Source: Desulforhopalus sp. IMCC35007
GTDB taxonomy: Bacteria; Desulfobacterota; Desulfobulbia; Desulfobulbales; Desulfocapsaceae
Length of the DNA: 48,474 nt
Assembly: GCF_005116575.1 (NCBI RefSeq)
Contig: NZ_SWCN01000030.1
Location: forward strand, 1 to 48,474
Direction: 5' to 3'
Shown here: positions 35,063 to 43,749 of the stretch, piece after piece
How positions within the stretch are numbered: position 1 is the first letter of the stretch
Layout: every line of letters starts with the position of its first letter
Translations under genes and position numbers: made by a program
Notes under the pieces: generated by a model
What the model was told of the DNA's origin: nothing
The model's input: the letters and a program-made list of their open reading frames with translations, nothing else
The model's database searches: none

Positions 35063-36052
35063 ATGTCACGCCTGTTTGGCTGTCCGGATAGAAGAATATA
35101 CAACGAATCATGGAGAGGGCAGGTGGCAATTGATACAGGGGAGATGATTTGGCAGGAATACTACGATGCGTTTTCCTATTTTAAAAAAGAGGAAGTTCGT
35201 CCGCCCTGCCATCCGAAAAAGTTGCTGCACAGGCAGAGCAGTGACAAGGCTATTGTTCTGGTTCATGGTTTAACCGATTCCCCCTATGCAATGCTTGCCA
35301 TTGCCAGGTATTTTTATGAAAAGCTTGGCTATGATGTGTATCTTCCCCTGCTCCAGTGTCATGGTTTAAAAGATCCTAATGGAATGCGGGGTGTCAGTCT
35401 TGCCGCCTGGAAAGAGAATGTACGTTTTGCAATAGATATCGCATCCAGTGCTGGTGCACGTACTTCCATTGGCGGGCTTTCAACGGGTGGGACGCTGTCG
35501 TTTTATTTTGCAAATCTTGATACCAGGGTGAACGGGGATCTCTATCTCTTTTCTGCGGCCTTTGGGCTCTATGGCTGGAAAGGTAATATCTTGACTCCAT
35601 TCATTGAAGGTTTTTTGAAACTGCCCTTGATTCCCTATTGTACAAACAGCTTTTCTCTGATTTCGGATAATCCATATAGATACAGTCGTGTTCCCCTTAT
35701 TGCTGCCCGGGAACTGGTGTTTTTAATAGATGAAAATAAAATGTTACTTCGGAAGATGAGGCAAAAGCCTGTGGATATGAAAATATTTTCTGCCTGGTCT
35801 GAGGCCGACAGGGTGGTGCGGGTGGATCTTCTGGCAGGCTTTGGCACTATTGTTTCTGCAGGTTATTTTGTATCTTATGTGCTACCCTTAGCGGCACAAG
35901 TCCCCCACGCCGGAGTTGTTCTGGAGAATGCGGTGTATGGTCTTGACTATATGCCGGGAGATCCTCCGGTTGAAACGGCTAATCCGCATTTTCATCTCAT
36001 GATGGAATCCCTGGCCCGCTTTGAGGGGCAGAAAAGCTCCGGTTGGTCCTAA
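35063..36052 (+). CDS. Alpha/beta hydrolase (esterase/lipase-like)
   Basis: A 329-residue cytoplasmic serine hydrolase without a signal peptide. AIVLVHGLTDSPY gives the oxyanion-hole strand, GLSTGG is the nucleophile elbow with its Ser, WSEADRVV has the acid and VPHAGVVLENA the histidine. It resembles monoglyceride-lipase/carboxylesterase proteins. It starts seven bases after the acyltransferase fusion, whose hydrolase domain lacks the Ser, so the pair might act together. ATG 35063 has a poor ribosome-binding site; coupling to the upstream stop is likely. A TIGR03790 protein follows 35 bases later. Confidence 0.85.
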   Translation: MSRLFGCPDRRIYNESWRGQVAIDTGEMIWQEYYDAFSYFKKEEVRPPCHPKKLLHRQSSDKAIVLVHGLTDSPYAMLAIARYFYEKLGYDVYLPLLQCHGLKDPNGMRGVSLAAWKENVRFAIDIASSAGARTSIGGLSTGGTLSFYFANLDTRVNGDLYLFSAAFGLYGWKGNILTPFIEGFLKLPLIPYCTNSFSLISDNPYRYSRVPLIAARELVFLIDENKMLLRKMRQKPVDMKIFSAWSEADRVVRVDLLAGFGTIVSAGYFVSYVLPLAAQVPHAGVVLENAVYGLDYMPGDPPVETANPHFHLMMESLARFEGQKSSGWS

Positions 36053-36087
36053 TGAGTCAAACAGTATCCAAGATAGTTTAGATTGTT

Positions 36088-37299
36088 ATGGTAATATTTT
36101 TTAGATTTTTCATTTTCTTTTTGGTTGGTTGCTGGCCCTATGCTTGTTTTTCCCTGGAACCCATGGAGGTTCTGGTTGTTGCCAATACAGAGACTCGTGG
36201 CAGTGTCGATCTGGCCCGATATTATATGAAAAAGCGGAGTATCCCGGCCTCGCATCTGCTCGTGGTATCCCTCACAACAGATGAAACGATGAGCCGACGG
36301 GAATATGACGAGGTGCTGGTAAAATCTGTTAATGCTTCCCTCAATGAGCTTAAATCTTCTGCGCGTATTTCCACAATAGTTCTCATGTACGGTGTGCCGT
36401 TAAAGGTGGCGCCACCCTTACCTGATCTGCAGGCCCGGGAACAGGTCGAGCAGTATAGAACAGCTCAGGCGGTCCTGGAAGAAAACGACAGCACTGCTGA
36501 AGTACAAGCTGACCAGAAGAAAAATGAGATCCTGGAAAAAATCATAACCCTGCTCAACACCAATCAACGGGCAGCGGTTGATTCAGAACTCTCCCTTGTT
36601 AAAGTGGCTGATTATGATTTGGATGGCTGGATAAAAAACCCCTACTATGTTGGTTTTCAGGGCAAAGAGGCGATTGTGACAAAAGATCAGGTCCTCCTTG
36701 TCTCTCGGTTGGATGGTCCGGATGTAAAGACGGTCCGCCGTTTGATTGATGATACACTGTGGGCAGAAAAAAAAGGGCTGCAGGGTCGGGCCTATTTTGA
36801 TGCCCGCTGGCAGACCCCAAAGGAAACGGAACTGCTCGGGGGATACAGTCTGTATGATTACTCCCTGCATAAGGCCGCTAAAGATGTGGAAAAGCGGATG
36901 AAGGTGGTCCTTGATGAGCAGGAGACACTTTTTGCCGAGAACTCCTGTCCCGATGCTGCAATCTATTGCGGTTGGTATTCCCTTGCTAAATATATTGATA
37001 GTTTTGACTGGCAGCGGGGTGCCGTAGGATTCCATATCGCAAGCAGTGAATGCAGTACCCTGCGGGGGACAGAAAGTTCCGGCTGGTGCCTGAAAATGCT
37101 TGAAAAAGGTGTTGCCGCAACCATTGGCCCCGTTTATGAACCCTATGTCCAGGGCTTTCCTGTTCCCCATGTCTTTTTTGGGGAACTTTTGGAAGGCTAT
37201 ATGAGTCTTGGAGAATCCTATCTCGTCTCCCTGCCCTATATCTCCTGGCAGATGGTGTTGGTGGGTGATCCACTCTATCAACCTTTCAGGCCCCTGTAA
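36088..37299 (+). CDS. TIGR03790-family exported protein
   Basis: A 403-residue protein of the TIGR03790 family, for which no function is known to me. A hydrophobic signal peptide covers about 1-22 (ending CFS). Conserved-looking sections are VLVVANTETRGSVDLARYYM, IVLMYGVPLKV and, near the C-terminus, GVAATIGPVYEPYVQGFP and LPYISWQMVLVGDPLYQPF. A roughly 45-residue Gln/Glu/Lys-rich helical insert follows PPLPD. It sits 35 bases after the second hydrolase and converges with the acyl-CoA synthetase. Periplasmic or surface location is inferred. Confidence 0.82.
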   Translation: MVIFFRFFIFFLVGCWPYACFSLEPMEVLVVANTETRGSVDLARYYMKKRSIPASHLLVVSLTTDETMSRREYDEVLVKSVNASLNELKSSARISTIVLMYGVPLKVAPPLPDLQAREQVEQYRTAQAVLEENDSTAEVQADQKKNEILEKIITLLNTNQRAAVDSELSLVKVADYDLDGWIKNPYYVGFQGKEAIVTKDQVLLVSRLDGPDVKTVRRLIDDTLWAEKKGLQGRAYFDARWQTPKETELLGGYSLYDYSLHKAAKDVEKRMKVVLDEQETLFAENSCPDAAIYCGWYSLAKYIDSFDWQRGAVGFHIASSECSTLRGTESSGWCLKMLEKGVAATIGPVYEPYVQGFPVPHVFFGELLEGYMSLGESYLVSLPYISWQMVLVGDPLYQPFRPL

Positions 37300-37361
37300 G
37301 GTCTTTCCAGAAGGTTCCACGCAGCGATTATTTCCAGACGCCTCAGCCCCCTGAGCTGGAG

Positions 37362-39188
37362 TTACCTGTTGTACATCCTGTCAATTTCTTTTGCCATATG
37401 CCGCTCTATGACCTTTCTTTTTATTTTTAAGGTAGGTGTAAGAAGGCCATCTTCAACCGACCAGGGAGAGAGGTTCATGGCCACGTCTTTGATGAACACA
37501 AAACCGGGAAAGCCGCTCAGCTGTATATCAACTCTGTCGCGGATGGCTTTTTTTACCTCAGGCAGGTGGAGAGACTCCTCTATGGGGGGAACACCAAGTT
37601 TTTCGGCAAGTACCTCCCAGTTATACTGATTCAGCACACAAACCAAGGTCAAGTAAGGCCGGCCCTCGCCAATGACCATGTTGTGCTCAAACAGAGGGTC
37701 AAGACTGATGGCCATTTCCAGGTCGGTGGGCGCTACTTTTTCCCCGTTGCTGAGAACGATGATCTCTTTGAGGCGTCCGGTAATCCGGATGTGGCCGTCT
37801 TCGATCACCGCCTTGTCTCCTGTATGGAGCCATCCTTCGGGGTCAAGAATGGCACGGGTTGCCTTTTCATTATTCCAGTAGCCCTGCATGACGCAGGGGC
37901 CTTTCACCAGCAGTTCATGGGTTTCGTCTATTTTAACTTCAATGTCAACCAGTGGCCTGCCAACACCTTCGGGCCGGTTATCCTCCAGCCGGTTGACGCA
38001 GACCACGGGGCTTGTTTCCGTGAGCCCGTAGCCTTGATAAATCGGCAGGCCCAGGCCGATAAAAAATTTTGAGATATCAGAAGAAAGTGCAGCTCCCCCC
38101 GATATAACAATGCGAAGATTTCCTCCAAGTCTGGCCCGCACTTTTTTGCCGACCAGCCGGTCCAGTACAGGCTGAGCAAGCAATGACAGCTTCCAGGGAC
38201 CTCGTTTCTGTTTATACAGAAAATGATCCCAGCCAATTTCAACAGCAGCATCAAAAAGTTGTGCGCTGAGTCTTGAGCCTGATTTCACCTTATTGGCGAT
38301 GGCGGAGTACATCTTTTCAAAAATCCGGGGAACAGCCACCATAACTGAGGGTTGGATCTGGACAAGATCTTCTGCCAGATCGGGAATGGACCGGGCAAAG
38401 GTGACACTGGCTCCGGCCATCATTGGCAGATAATAGCCCGCCATTCTCTCGAGCATATGGGAGAGCGGTAAAAAAGAGAGAAAGGAATCCTCAGGGTAAA
38501 TATCCATGGCTTGAAGCCCGGCATAGCTATTGGACAGGATGTTGGAGTGGCTCAGCATGACACCCTTTGCAGGCCCTGTTGTGCCAGAGGTGTAAACGAT
38601 GGTCGCTGTTTCACATGTGGCAGGGGTGAAATCCTCCAGGCAGCTCTTGATTGTAGCCTCACTTTCTGCCTCACCTGTTGTGCCAAGCCAGTTGTTTAAG
38701 CAGACAGCGAGGGAGCCAGGTTCGGAGAGCTTGCAGTCATCGATTGTTATTATTTTGGTCAGACTTCGTACGTCTTTGAGTTTGGAAATAAGCTGCTCAA
38801 AATAAGCAATGCCGGGACAGATAAGTAATTTTGCCTTGGTATCTTCTAAAATGTAGGCAATGTTTTCTGGACGATCATTGGAGTAAAGAGGAACCACGAT
38901 GAGTCCAAGGGACAGGGCCGCCTGTTCATAAAGAACCCAGTTTGGTGAGTTAGGAAGCATGACAGCAACTCTGTCGCCAGTCTGCAGGTTTTCTTGCAAA
39001 AAGGCCTCCCTCCAGCAGCGCATGCGTGTAAACATTTCGAGCCAGGTGATTTTTTTCCAACGCTTATTATCTTTATCAAAATACTGATAGGCAAGCTGCT
39101 GGGGGCTTTTGCGAACCCTCTGCAGAAAAAGCTCTGAAAGTGAGGCACAGGAGTCTTGCGGAATATAATCAACAGAACAATTTTTCAT
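37362..39188 (-). CDS. Long-chain acyl-CoA synthetase (AMP-binding)
   Basis: Activates fatty acids to acyl-CoA through an acyl-adenylate. The 608-residue product has the AMP-binding motifs IVYTSGTTGPAKGVMLSH, GYGLTETSPV, GWLHTGDKA and GRLKEIIVLSNGEKV, and the late lysine in LTPTLKIKRK. It resembles the FAD15/AMP-forming synthetases without a signal sequence, probably bound at the inner face of the membrane. ATG 39188 has AAGGAG eight bases upstream, preferred to TTG 39191. It converges with the hydrolase/TIGR03790 operon. Confidence 0.93.
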   Translation of the reverse strand: MKNCSVDYIPQDSCASLSELFLQRVRKSPQQLAYQYFDKDNKRWKKITWLEMFTRMRCWREAFLQENLQTGDRVAVMLPNSPNWVLYEQAALSLGLIVVPLYSNDRPENIAYILEDTKAKLLICPGIAYFEQLISKLKDVRSLTKIITIDDCKLSEPGSLAVCLNNWLGTTGEAESEATIKSCLEDFTPATCETATIVYTSGTTGPAKGVMLSHSNILSNSYAGLQAMDIYPEDSFLSFLPLSHMLERMAGYYLPMMAGASVTFARSIPDLAEDLVQIQPSVMVAVPRIFEKMYSAIANKVKSGSRLSAQLFDAAVEIGWDHFLYKQKRGPWKLSLLAQPVLDRLVGKKVRARLGGNLRIVISGGAALSSDISKFFIGLGLPIYQGYGLTETSPVVCVNRLEDNRPEGVGRPLVDIEVKIDETHELLVKGPCVMQGYWNNEKATRAILDPEGWLHTGDKAVIEDGHIRITGRLKEIIVLSNGEKVAPTDLEMAISLDPLFEHNMVIGEGRPYLTLVCVLNQYNWEVLAEKLGVPPIEESLHLPEVKKAIRDRVDIQLSGFPGFVFIKDVAMNLSPWSVEDGLLTPTLKIKRKVIERHMAKEIDRMYNR

Positions 39189-39534
39189 CAATGTATCTCC
39201 TTGTGGTCGAAATCCAAAAGCAAGATGGCTAAAAACAAAAAACTGAATACCGGTCGTAGAGATATAATTTACAGAAAAAGACCTTAAATTATTATACTTT
39301 TCATGAAGTAAATAGGCAAATAATATGTCATGCCGGGGAGTTTATCCCATGCTGGAATTGAGCTTTGGGTTCTGGTGCGGTATCGTGTAAAAAGAGAGAT
39401 GGAAAAACTTCTGCAGCCCCGGGGCTCGGATTGGCTTGTTTGGGGTGATCCGATCCTTTGAGTAGCCGAGATTTTCCGGTGTTGCGGGAAGCAGAAATAA
39501 TAGTGTGGCTTAGAAACCAACAGAAGAGGTCAAA
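39189..39534. other. Divergent promoter gap
   Basis: The 346 bases between the acyl-CoA synthetase and the next exported protein hold no gene. The part next to the synthetase is AT-rich and should carry both promoters, but no element is clear. CAACAGAAGAGG before 39535 may be the ribosome-binding site. Confidence 0.35.
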
Positions 39535-40386
39535 ATGAAGGTACAAAACGTCTTTGGCTGTTACCTTGTTGTAATGGCTGCTGTTTTTGCAATACCGACA
39601 GCCTGGGCTGAGGAACTTCCCTGGGAGAGAAAACTCTCTTTTGAAAACGCAACTATCCAATACTCCATCAGTGGTGTCGAGCATGGGACAGAGACGCTGT
39701 ATATCCGTAATTATGGCAGGGAGCGGGCTACCTACACAGAATCGTCAACTAAAATTATGGGAATGGAAGCCATTGAAAAATCTGTGGAATTTGTAGATGC
39801 GGATTATGTCTATTCTTATAATCTGCAGGCGATGGAGGGAACCAAGACCGTCAATCCTCAAAAAAGTATGGCCCAGGCGTACGCTGCGTTGACCGCCGAA
39901 GAAAAAATTGAAGTGGAGAAGAACGCAGAAAAGATGGGGCATGCCCTGAGCCAGGGAATGGGCGGCAATATCCAGGAAAACGCAACGAAGATACTCGGAT
40001 ATGATTGTGATAAGGTCAATATAATGGGTGGCGGCGCAACGTACCTGCTTCACGGGACTGACATTGCCTTGAAAACTGAAGTGAATATGATGGGACTGAA
40101 GATGGTTACCCAGGCTACATCAATTGATACAGGACAGGTCGATGCCAAATATTTTGTCCATCCCAAGGGAATCGTGGCAGAAGTTGATCCTGAAGCGGAG
40201 GCCATGGCTCGGGCTATGGGGCAACGGGTTATGGATGCATTGAAAGACCCTGAGGCGGCCAAAAAAGGACTGGGCGCAGAAGTACATGGGGTTGTACCGC
40301 AGGAAAATATGACAGAGGAAGACAAACAGATATTAGAGCAGGCAGGGGAGCTGCTGAAAGGGATGCAGAATCTGTTTGGCAAATAA
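39535..40386 (+). CDS. Exported protein of unknown function (DUF4412-like)
   Basis: A 283-residue secreted protein. The signal peptide is about 1-25 (ending PTAWA). After it comes a beta-rich part (YSISGVEHGTETLYIRNYGRERATY, GYDCDKVNIMGGGATYLLHGTDIALKTE), then a helical, Met/Glu/Lys-rich C-terminus. The pattern of a lipid-carrier-like beta fold with a KxxxLGYDCD-type motif recalls DUF4412 proteins, but I am not certain. A DUF4136-type lipoprotein follows 22 bases later, probably in one operon, so envelope maintenance is a fair guess. Confidence 0.72.
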   Translation: MKVQNVFGCYLVVMAAVFAIPTAWAEELPWERKLSFENATIQYSISGVEHGTETLYIRNYGRERATYTESSTKIMGMEAIEKSVEFVDADYVYSYNLQAMEGTKTVNPQKSMAQAYAALTAEEKIEVEKNAEKMGHALSQGMGGNIQENATKILGYDCDKVNIMGGGATYLLHGTDIALKTEVNMMGLKMVTQATSIDTGQVDAKYFVHPKGIVAEVDPEAEAMARAMGQRVMDALKDPEAAKKGLGAEVHGVVPQENMTEEDKQILEQAGELLKGMQNLFGK

Positions 40387-40408
40387 GATCGTTAGATAAA
40401 GACAAGAG

Positions 40409-40981
40409 ATGAGCATGAAATATTTCATACTGAGCTGCATAGTACTGTTGATGATATCGGGTTGTGGTGGAGTGGCTGTTGAGACTGAAACTGCAAATGA
40501 TGCAGACTTTACAGGATTTTTATCCTACGACTGGCTTGATGTGGCAAATGCAGATATAGGGGGAGTGCGGGCCAACAGTCCTGAGGTTGCAGCCTGGGTC
40601 AAGGACTCGGTTGACAGGCAACTTCTTAACAAAGGATATGTCAAAAGCACCAATGGTCAGCCAGACTTTTTGCTGAGCTGGTTGGGAGGCGTTGAAAAGA
40701 AGGTAAAGGTCGAATCCATCGATCATTTGTACAGTTCCTATGGCTACGGTCCGGTTGCTGCGAGTATGCCTCGGGAGAATATGAAAGGCGGGATGGAGAG
40801 AGAATATGAAGAGGGAACGTTACTCCTGGATGTCCTTGACCCTAAAACCCATAAGATGCTCTGGAGAGGCAGTGGCACGGCAAAGCTGTTGCAGGGTATG
40901 AAAAAGGAAGACGCCGCTCTCTATGTGGACCGGTTGGTGAAAAACATCTGTAAAACCATTCCGGATGCGAAGGCATTGTAG
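40409..40981 (+). CDS. DUF4136-type lipoprotein
   Basis: A 190-residue lipoprotein. The signal peptide ends in a lipobox at LMISGCGG, with the cysteine near residue 19. The mature part has the strand FLSYDWLDV, typical of DUF4136, and a later GTLLLDVLDPKTHKMLWRGSGTAKL, where the family usually has W-x-G. The start at 40409 or the in-frame ATG 40415 cannot be separated; the second has better spacing from AAGAG. It is probably co-transcribed with the preceding exported protein. Confidence 0.82.
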   Translation: MSMKYFILSCIVLLMISGCGGVAVETETANDADFTGFLSYDWLDVANADIGGVRANSPEVAAWVKDSVDRQLLNKGYVKSTNGQPDFLLSWLGGVEKKVKVESIDHLYSSYGYGPVAASMPRENMKGGMEREYEEGTLLLDVLDPKTHKMLWRGSGTAKLLQGMKKEDAALYVDRLVKNICKTIPDAKAL

Positions 40982-41072
40982 AAAAATTTAAGATAAAATA
41001 ATGAATAAACAGTAGATTAACATTAGTTTGTGTTTTTTTAAAAAAAAGATGCAAACAAGATATAAAAATCTA

Positions 41073-41101
41073 TTGACAGCGTAGGCCCATCAGTTTATAT
41101 T
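41073..41101 (+). promoter_or_regulatory. Strong sigma-70 promoter of the tRNA pair
   Basis: TTGACA (41073-41078) and TATATT (41096-41101) are 17 bases apart. A GC-rich discriminator follows (GCCCGCC), as expected for stringently controlled stable-RNA genes. CGTAGGC (41080-41086) and GCCTACG (41106-41112) form an inverted repeat around the -10. Transcription should start near 41108. Confidence 0.85.
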
Positions 41102-41174
41102 GCCCGCCTACGTTGATTCGGCGATGAAAAACAACTTTTGTTGCAAAGCAGTTCGCCAAAGAATAAACGTATAA

Positions 41175-41250
41175 TCCTCGGTAGCTCAGTTGGTAGAGCA
41201 GGTGGCTGTTAACCACCTTGTCGGCGGTTCGAGTCCGTCCCGGGGAGCCA
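41175..41250 (+). tRNA. tRNA-Asn (GTT)
   Basis: A complete 76-base cloverleaf with encoded CCA. The acceptor arm TCCTCGG/CCGGGGA pairs with one G-U. The anticodon stem is GGTGG/CCACC around the loop CTGTTAA. The T-loop is TTCGAGT. The anticodon GTT reads Asn codons. Confidence 0.98.
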
Positions 41251-41295
41251 GAGTTTCTCAGGTTTCGATTTTTAATTGAGCCTTTTTTATATAGT

Positions 41296-41373
41296 CGGGG
41301 CGTAGCGCAGCCTGGTTAGCGCGCCTGCCTTGGGAGCAGGAGGCCGTAGGTTCGAATCCTACCGCCCCGACCA
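41296..41373 (+). tRNA. tRNA-Pro (TGG)
   Basis: A complete 78-base cloverleaf with encoded CCA. The acceptor arm is CGGGGCG/CGCCCCG, the anticodon stem CCTGC/GCAGG with loop CTTGGGA (anticodon TGG), and the T-loop TTCGAAT. It is 45 bases after tRNA-Asn and shares its promoter and terminator. Confidence 0.98.
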
Positions 41374-41384
41374 CATAATCGTAT

Positions 41385-41418
41385 AAAAGCCAATCACTTA
41401 CCTAGTGATTGGCTTTTT
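41385..41418 (+). terminator. Terminator after the tRNA pair
   Basis: A perfect 14-base stem (41385-41398 with 41404-41417) and a 5-base loop end in TTTTT, 11 bases after tRNA-Pro. Confidence 0.95.
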
Positions 41419-42143
41419 GCGTCTCTAGACCCCCTACCTTCCATTTGACGATCCTTTGACGTTTTAGTTTTGTTGTCAAAAAATACCTCTTTGGTAAAAG
41501 CACATCATTCTTTTGTATTCTTTTGATCATTGATTTGATAGGCACTGACAAATTCTCCACACTAAACTGCTACTTTGTGGTTAAGTGACTAGCTTTACCG
41601 TTTGTCTGGGCAAACAGGAAGGTGACTATATTGTGTATTAATACTTGCAGGAGGCAAACAACTTAAAGCACCATGCCAATTAATGGACGATCAAATGGTT
41701 GCTGTTCCGCAAGAGAAAAAGCAAACAGGTCTTAGATGATCCCTTCACAACAATCCGTCAGGTGGAGTGAAAAAAGAAGACTTCAAAAACGAAACCATAT
41801 CAGCGTATATGAGCCATAACCCGGTCATAGTTGCCAAGTAGTCATTATTGACAACAAGGTTAAAATTTACACACTTATTTCGTTCAGAGTGTAATTTTAC
41901 GATCATGCTGGTTCTCCACAACTTTTCTGTAATCAACTTTTCTTTACTCTCTTGTTGAACCCGCCTTTTTCTCAAGGCATGCAACAGATGCGTCTTCCCC
42001 CTCTTTTCTCTTTTCATTTTCAGGTATAATAATTGCTAGCATAGTGGAGTCACTGGCATTACTTTACATCAAATATCATTGAAATCATCTATGCATCGCG
42101 AGTCCATATGAAACAACTCATGGTGTAGTAAAGGAGGAACGCT
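41419..42143. other. AT-rich gap after the tRNA genes
   Basis: No gene is supported. TTTGACG is repeated at 41444-41450 and 41455-41461, 11 bases apart. A 90-codon minus-strand frame at 41745-42017 has no ribosome-binding site or family resemblance. No integrase and no second copy of the tRNA-Pro 3' end was noticed, so the sequence gives no direct proof of integration here. AAGGAGG at 42131-42137 serves the next gene. Confidence 0.4.
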
Positions 42144-43004
42144 GTGGTGAGGTTTGAACTTTTCAACCATCGTCAAATATGTAGTCTGGCATTATCGACC
42201 ATGCTGGTCTTTACTCTGTGTTCCAGCGCCGGGGCAAAAAAGGATAATGATAGAAATCCCCATGCCCCTTACGTGAGTTCCACAGTTATCGAAGTACCTG
42301 TTGTCATAGCACCGGGTAAAGCCGATAAAAAAAACAAAACATACAAATCGCATAAGAAGGGATACATTCCTTCAAGGGGACGTGTTGATAAAATGTCTCC
42401 ACAGCGACCACAAAAAAAACGAAACGACTATAAAAATAAGTCCTGGAAACGATGGGATCGTGTATATGGGCGTTCCCCCTGGAAATCTAACCATCGGCCC
42501 CGATACGGATCAATCCATCGGTCCCTGCCTAGGGATCACTTCAGTCTCTTTCTCGGCGGCGTGCCGTTCTTCTATTCTGCAGGTGTTTATTTTCAATCAA
42601 GTAAACAAGGATATGTTGTAGTACAACCTCCTATTGGAGGCAGGGTTCAGATACTGCCGGAAGGATGTTCTTACTTCTATTATGGTGGCCGCCGCCATTA
42701 TTCCTGTGATGATGTGTTTTACGAGGAGAGGGGTGCCGAATATGTGGTTATCAACCGGCCATCAAGTTATCGCATTATTGCAGATCCCGGCGACGAGGTG
42801 GAGATTGATGCCAATAGCCTCAATCTTCGATCCGGTCCTGGGCTCAGATACGAAACCCTGACTGTCCTTCACCAAGGTGAAATTGCAGAAGTTGATGCGG
42901 TTGATGGCGAATGGTATTACGTGAGCCTCGAGGATGGTAGCTATGGTTGGATCAAGCGTCAGTATACAAGGATTATCAGCTTTAAAGAAGATCCAAAAGG
43001 ATAA
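42144..43004 (+). CDS. Exported SH3-domain protein (DUF6515-like centre)
   Basis: A 286-residue exported protein. GTG 42144 has AAGGAGG six bases upstream. The signal peptide is about 1-31. A basic, low-complexity region (about 55-130, rich in Lys, Arg, Ser, Pro) follows, then an aromatic-rich section with VPFFYSAGVYFQ, GCSYFYYGGRRHYSCDDVFYEE that resembles DUF6515 proteins. A bacterial SH3 domain is at about 215-280 (NSLNLRSGPGLRYETLTVL, GEWYYVSLEDGSYGWI). Such SH3 domains bind cell-wall peptides. It stands alone, with no partner genes nearby. Confidence 0.82.
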   Translation: MVRFELFNHRQICSLALSTMLVFTLCSSAGAKKDNDRNPHAPYVSSTVIEVPVVIAPGKADKKNKTYKSHKKGYIPSRGRVDKMSPQRPQKKRNDYKNKSWKRWDRVYGRSPWKSNHRPRYGSIHRSLPRDHFSLFLGGVPFFYSAGVYFQSSKQGYVVVQPPIGGRVQILPEGCSYFYYGGRRHYSCDDVFYEERGAEYVVINRPSSYRIIADPGDEVEIDANSLNLRSGPGLRYETLTVLHQGEIAEVDAVDGEWYYVSLEDGSYGWIKRQYTRIISFKEDPKG

Positions 43005-43749
43005 TAAACTACCCGATCACCACTGACTAATTAGGGCATGCTGTTTGAATTGAGTTACCGTTTCGTCCCTTCTATCTGCTGTTTTTTTACGACAGGAGAA
43101 GATCATCGAACCAATCGCGCTCACGATCTTCTCCTTAGTCGTTATAACCACTTTCCTTACACTTAAGAGACATTAATACTGTCCCCCTCTAATTCGTTGC
43201 TCTACTTCTCGTAGTATTAATGCACCACCGTCAGAAGTGATCGTTCCACCACTAAAATCTGCAACGCTTTTTTTTCTACCTAAAGTTTGAAATGAGCTCT
43301 ATTCTTTTGTACCGTCTGTTTTTATAAGGCCACCTTTGTTGATGTGATTAACGTCTTGATATAACTTTAAATATAAAACACTTGTTACTTTTTTTGTTTA
43401 ACTTAATGAGACATTCGGGCTAATCTTAATATTCTGGAGGTCATTACCGAAAACAACAAATGCTTCACTACTCTCAGACCCCTTTTAGAAAGTATCACAT
43501 TTCTCACAAGAGTTCTGGCTGTTCGTTCCATCTCGACATTTATTCAATTGTTATTCGAATTTCCCCCTTGCGCAGCTGAACTGCATAGTACAAATGGCTT
43601 CGTGCAGGCAAGGGGGTATGGATTGCAAATCAGCAGTTCCATTACTTGCGAGATTGATGAGTCACCGTAACAATACGAGTAAACTGGAGACAGCGAAGAC
43701 GTTGTTGAGGGTCATCAATCCATTGCCTGCCGGAACATTGCTCTGTAAT
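43005..43749. other. Gap with a hairpin
   Basis: No supported gene. An inverted repeat GGAGAAGATC/GATCTTCTCC (43095-43104 and 43125-43134) with a 20-base loop may end the SH3 gene. A 103-codon frame at 43594-43905 overlaps the end of the leftward membrane-protein gene and is judged spurious. The rest is AT-rich. Confidence 0.4.

Noticed and set aside
36583-37320. 245-codon minus-strand open frame opposite the TIGR03790 gene
   Set aside because: It is a shadow: the plus-strand frame has a signal peptide and family motifs, while this one has no recognisable features.
43595-43640. GGATTGCAAATC similar to a tRNA-Cys anticodon arm
   Set aside because: The other arms of a tRNA cannot be formed around it.
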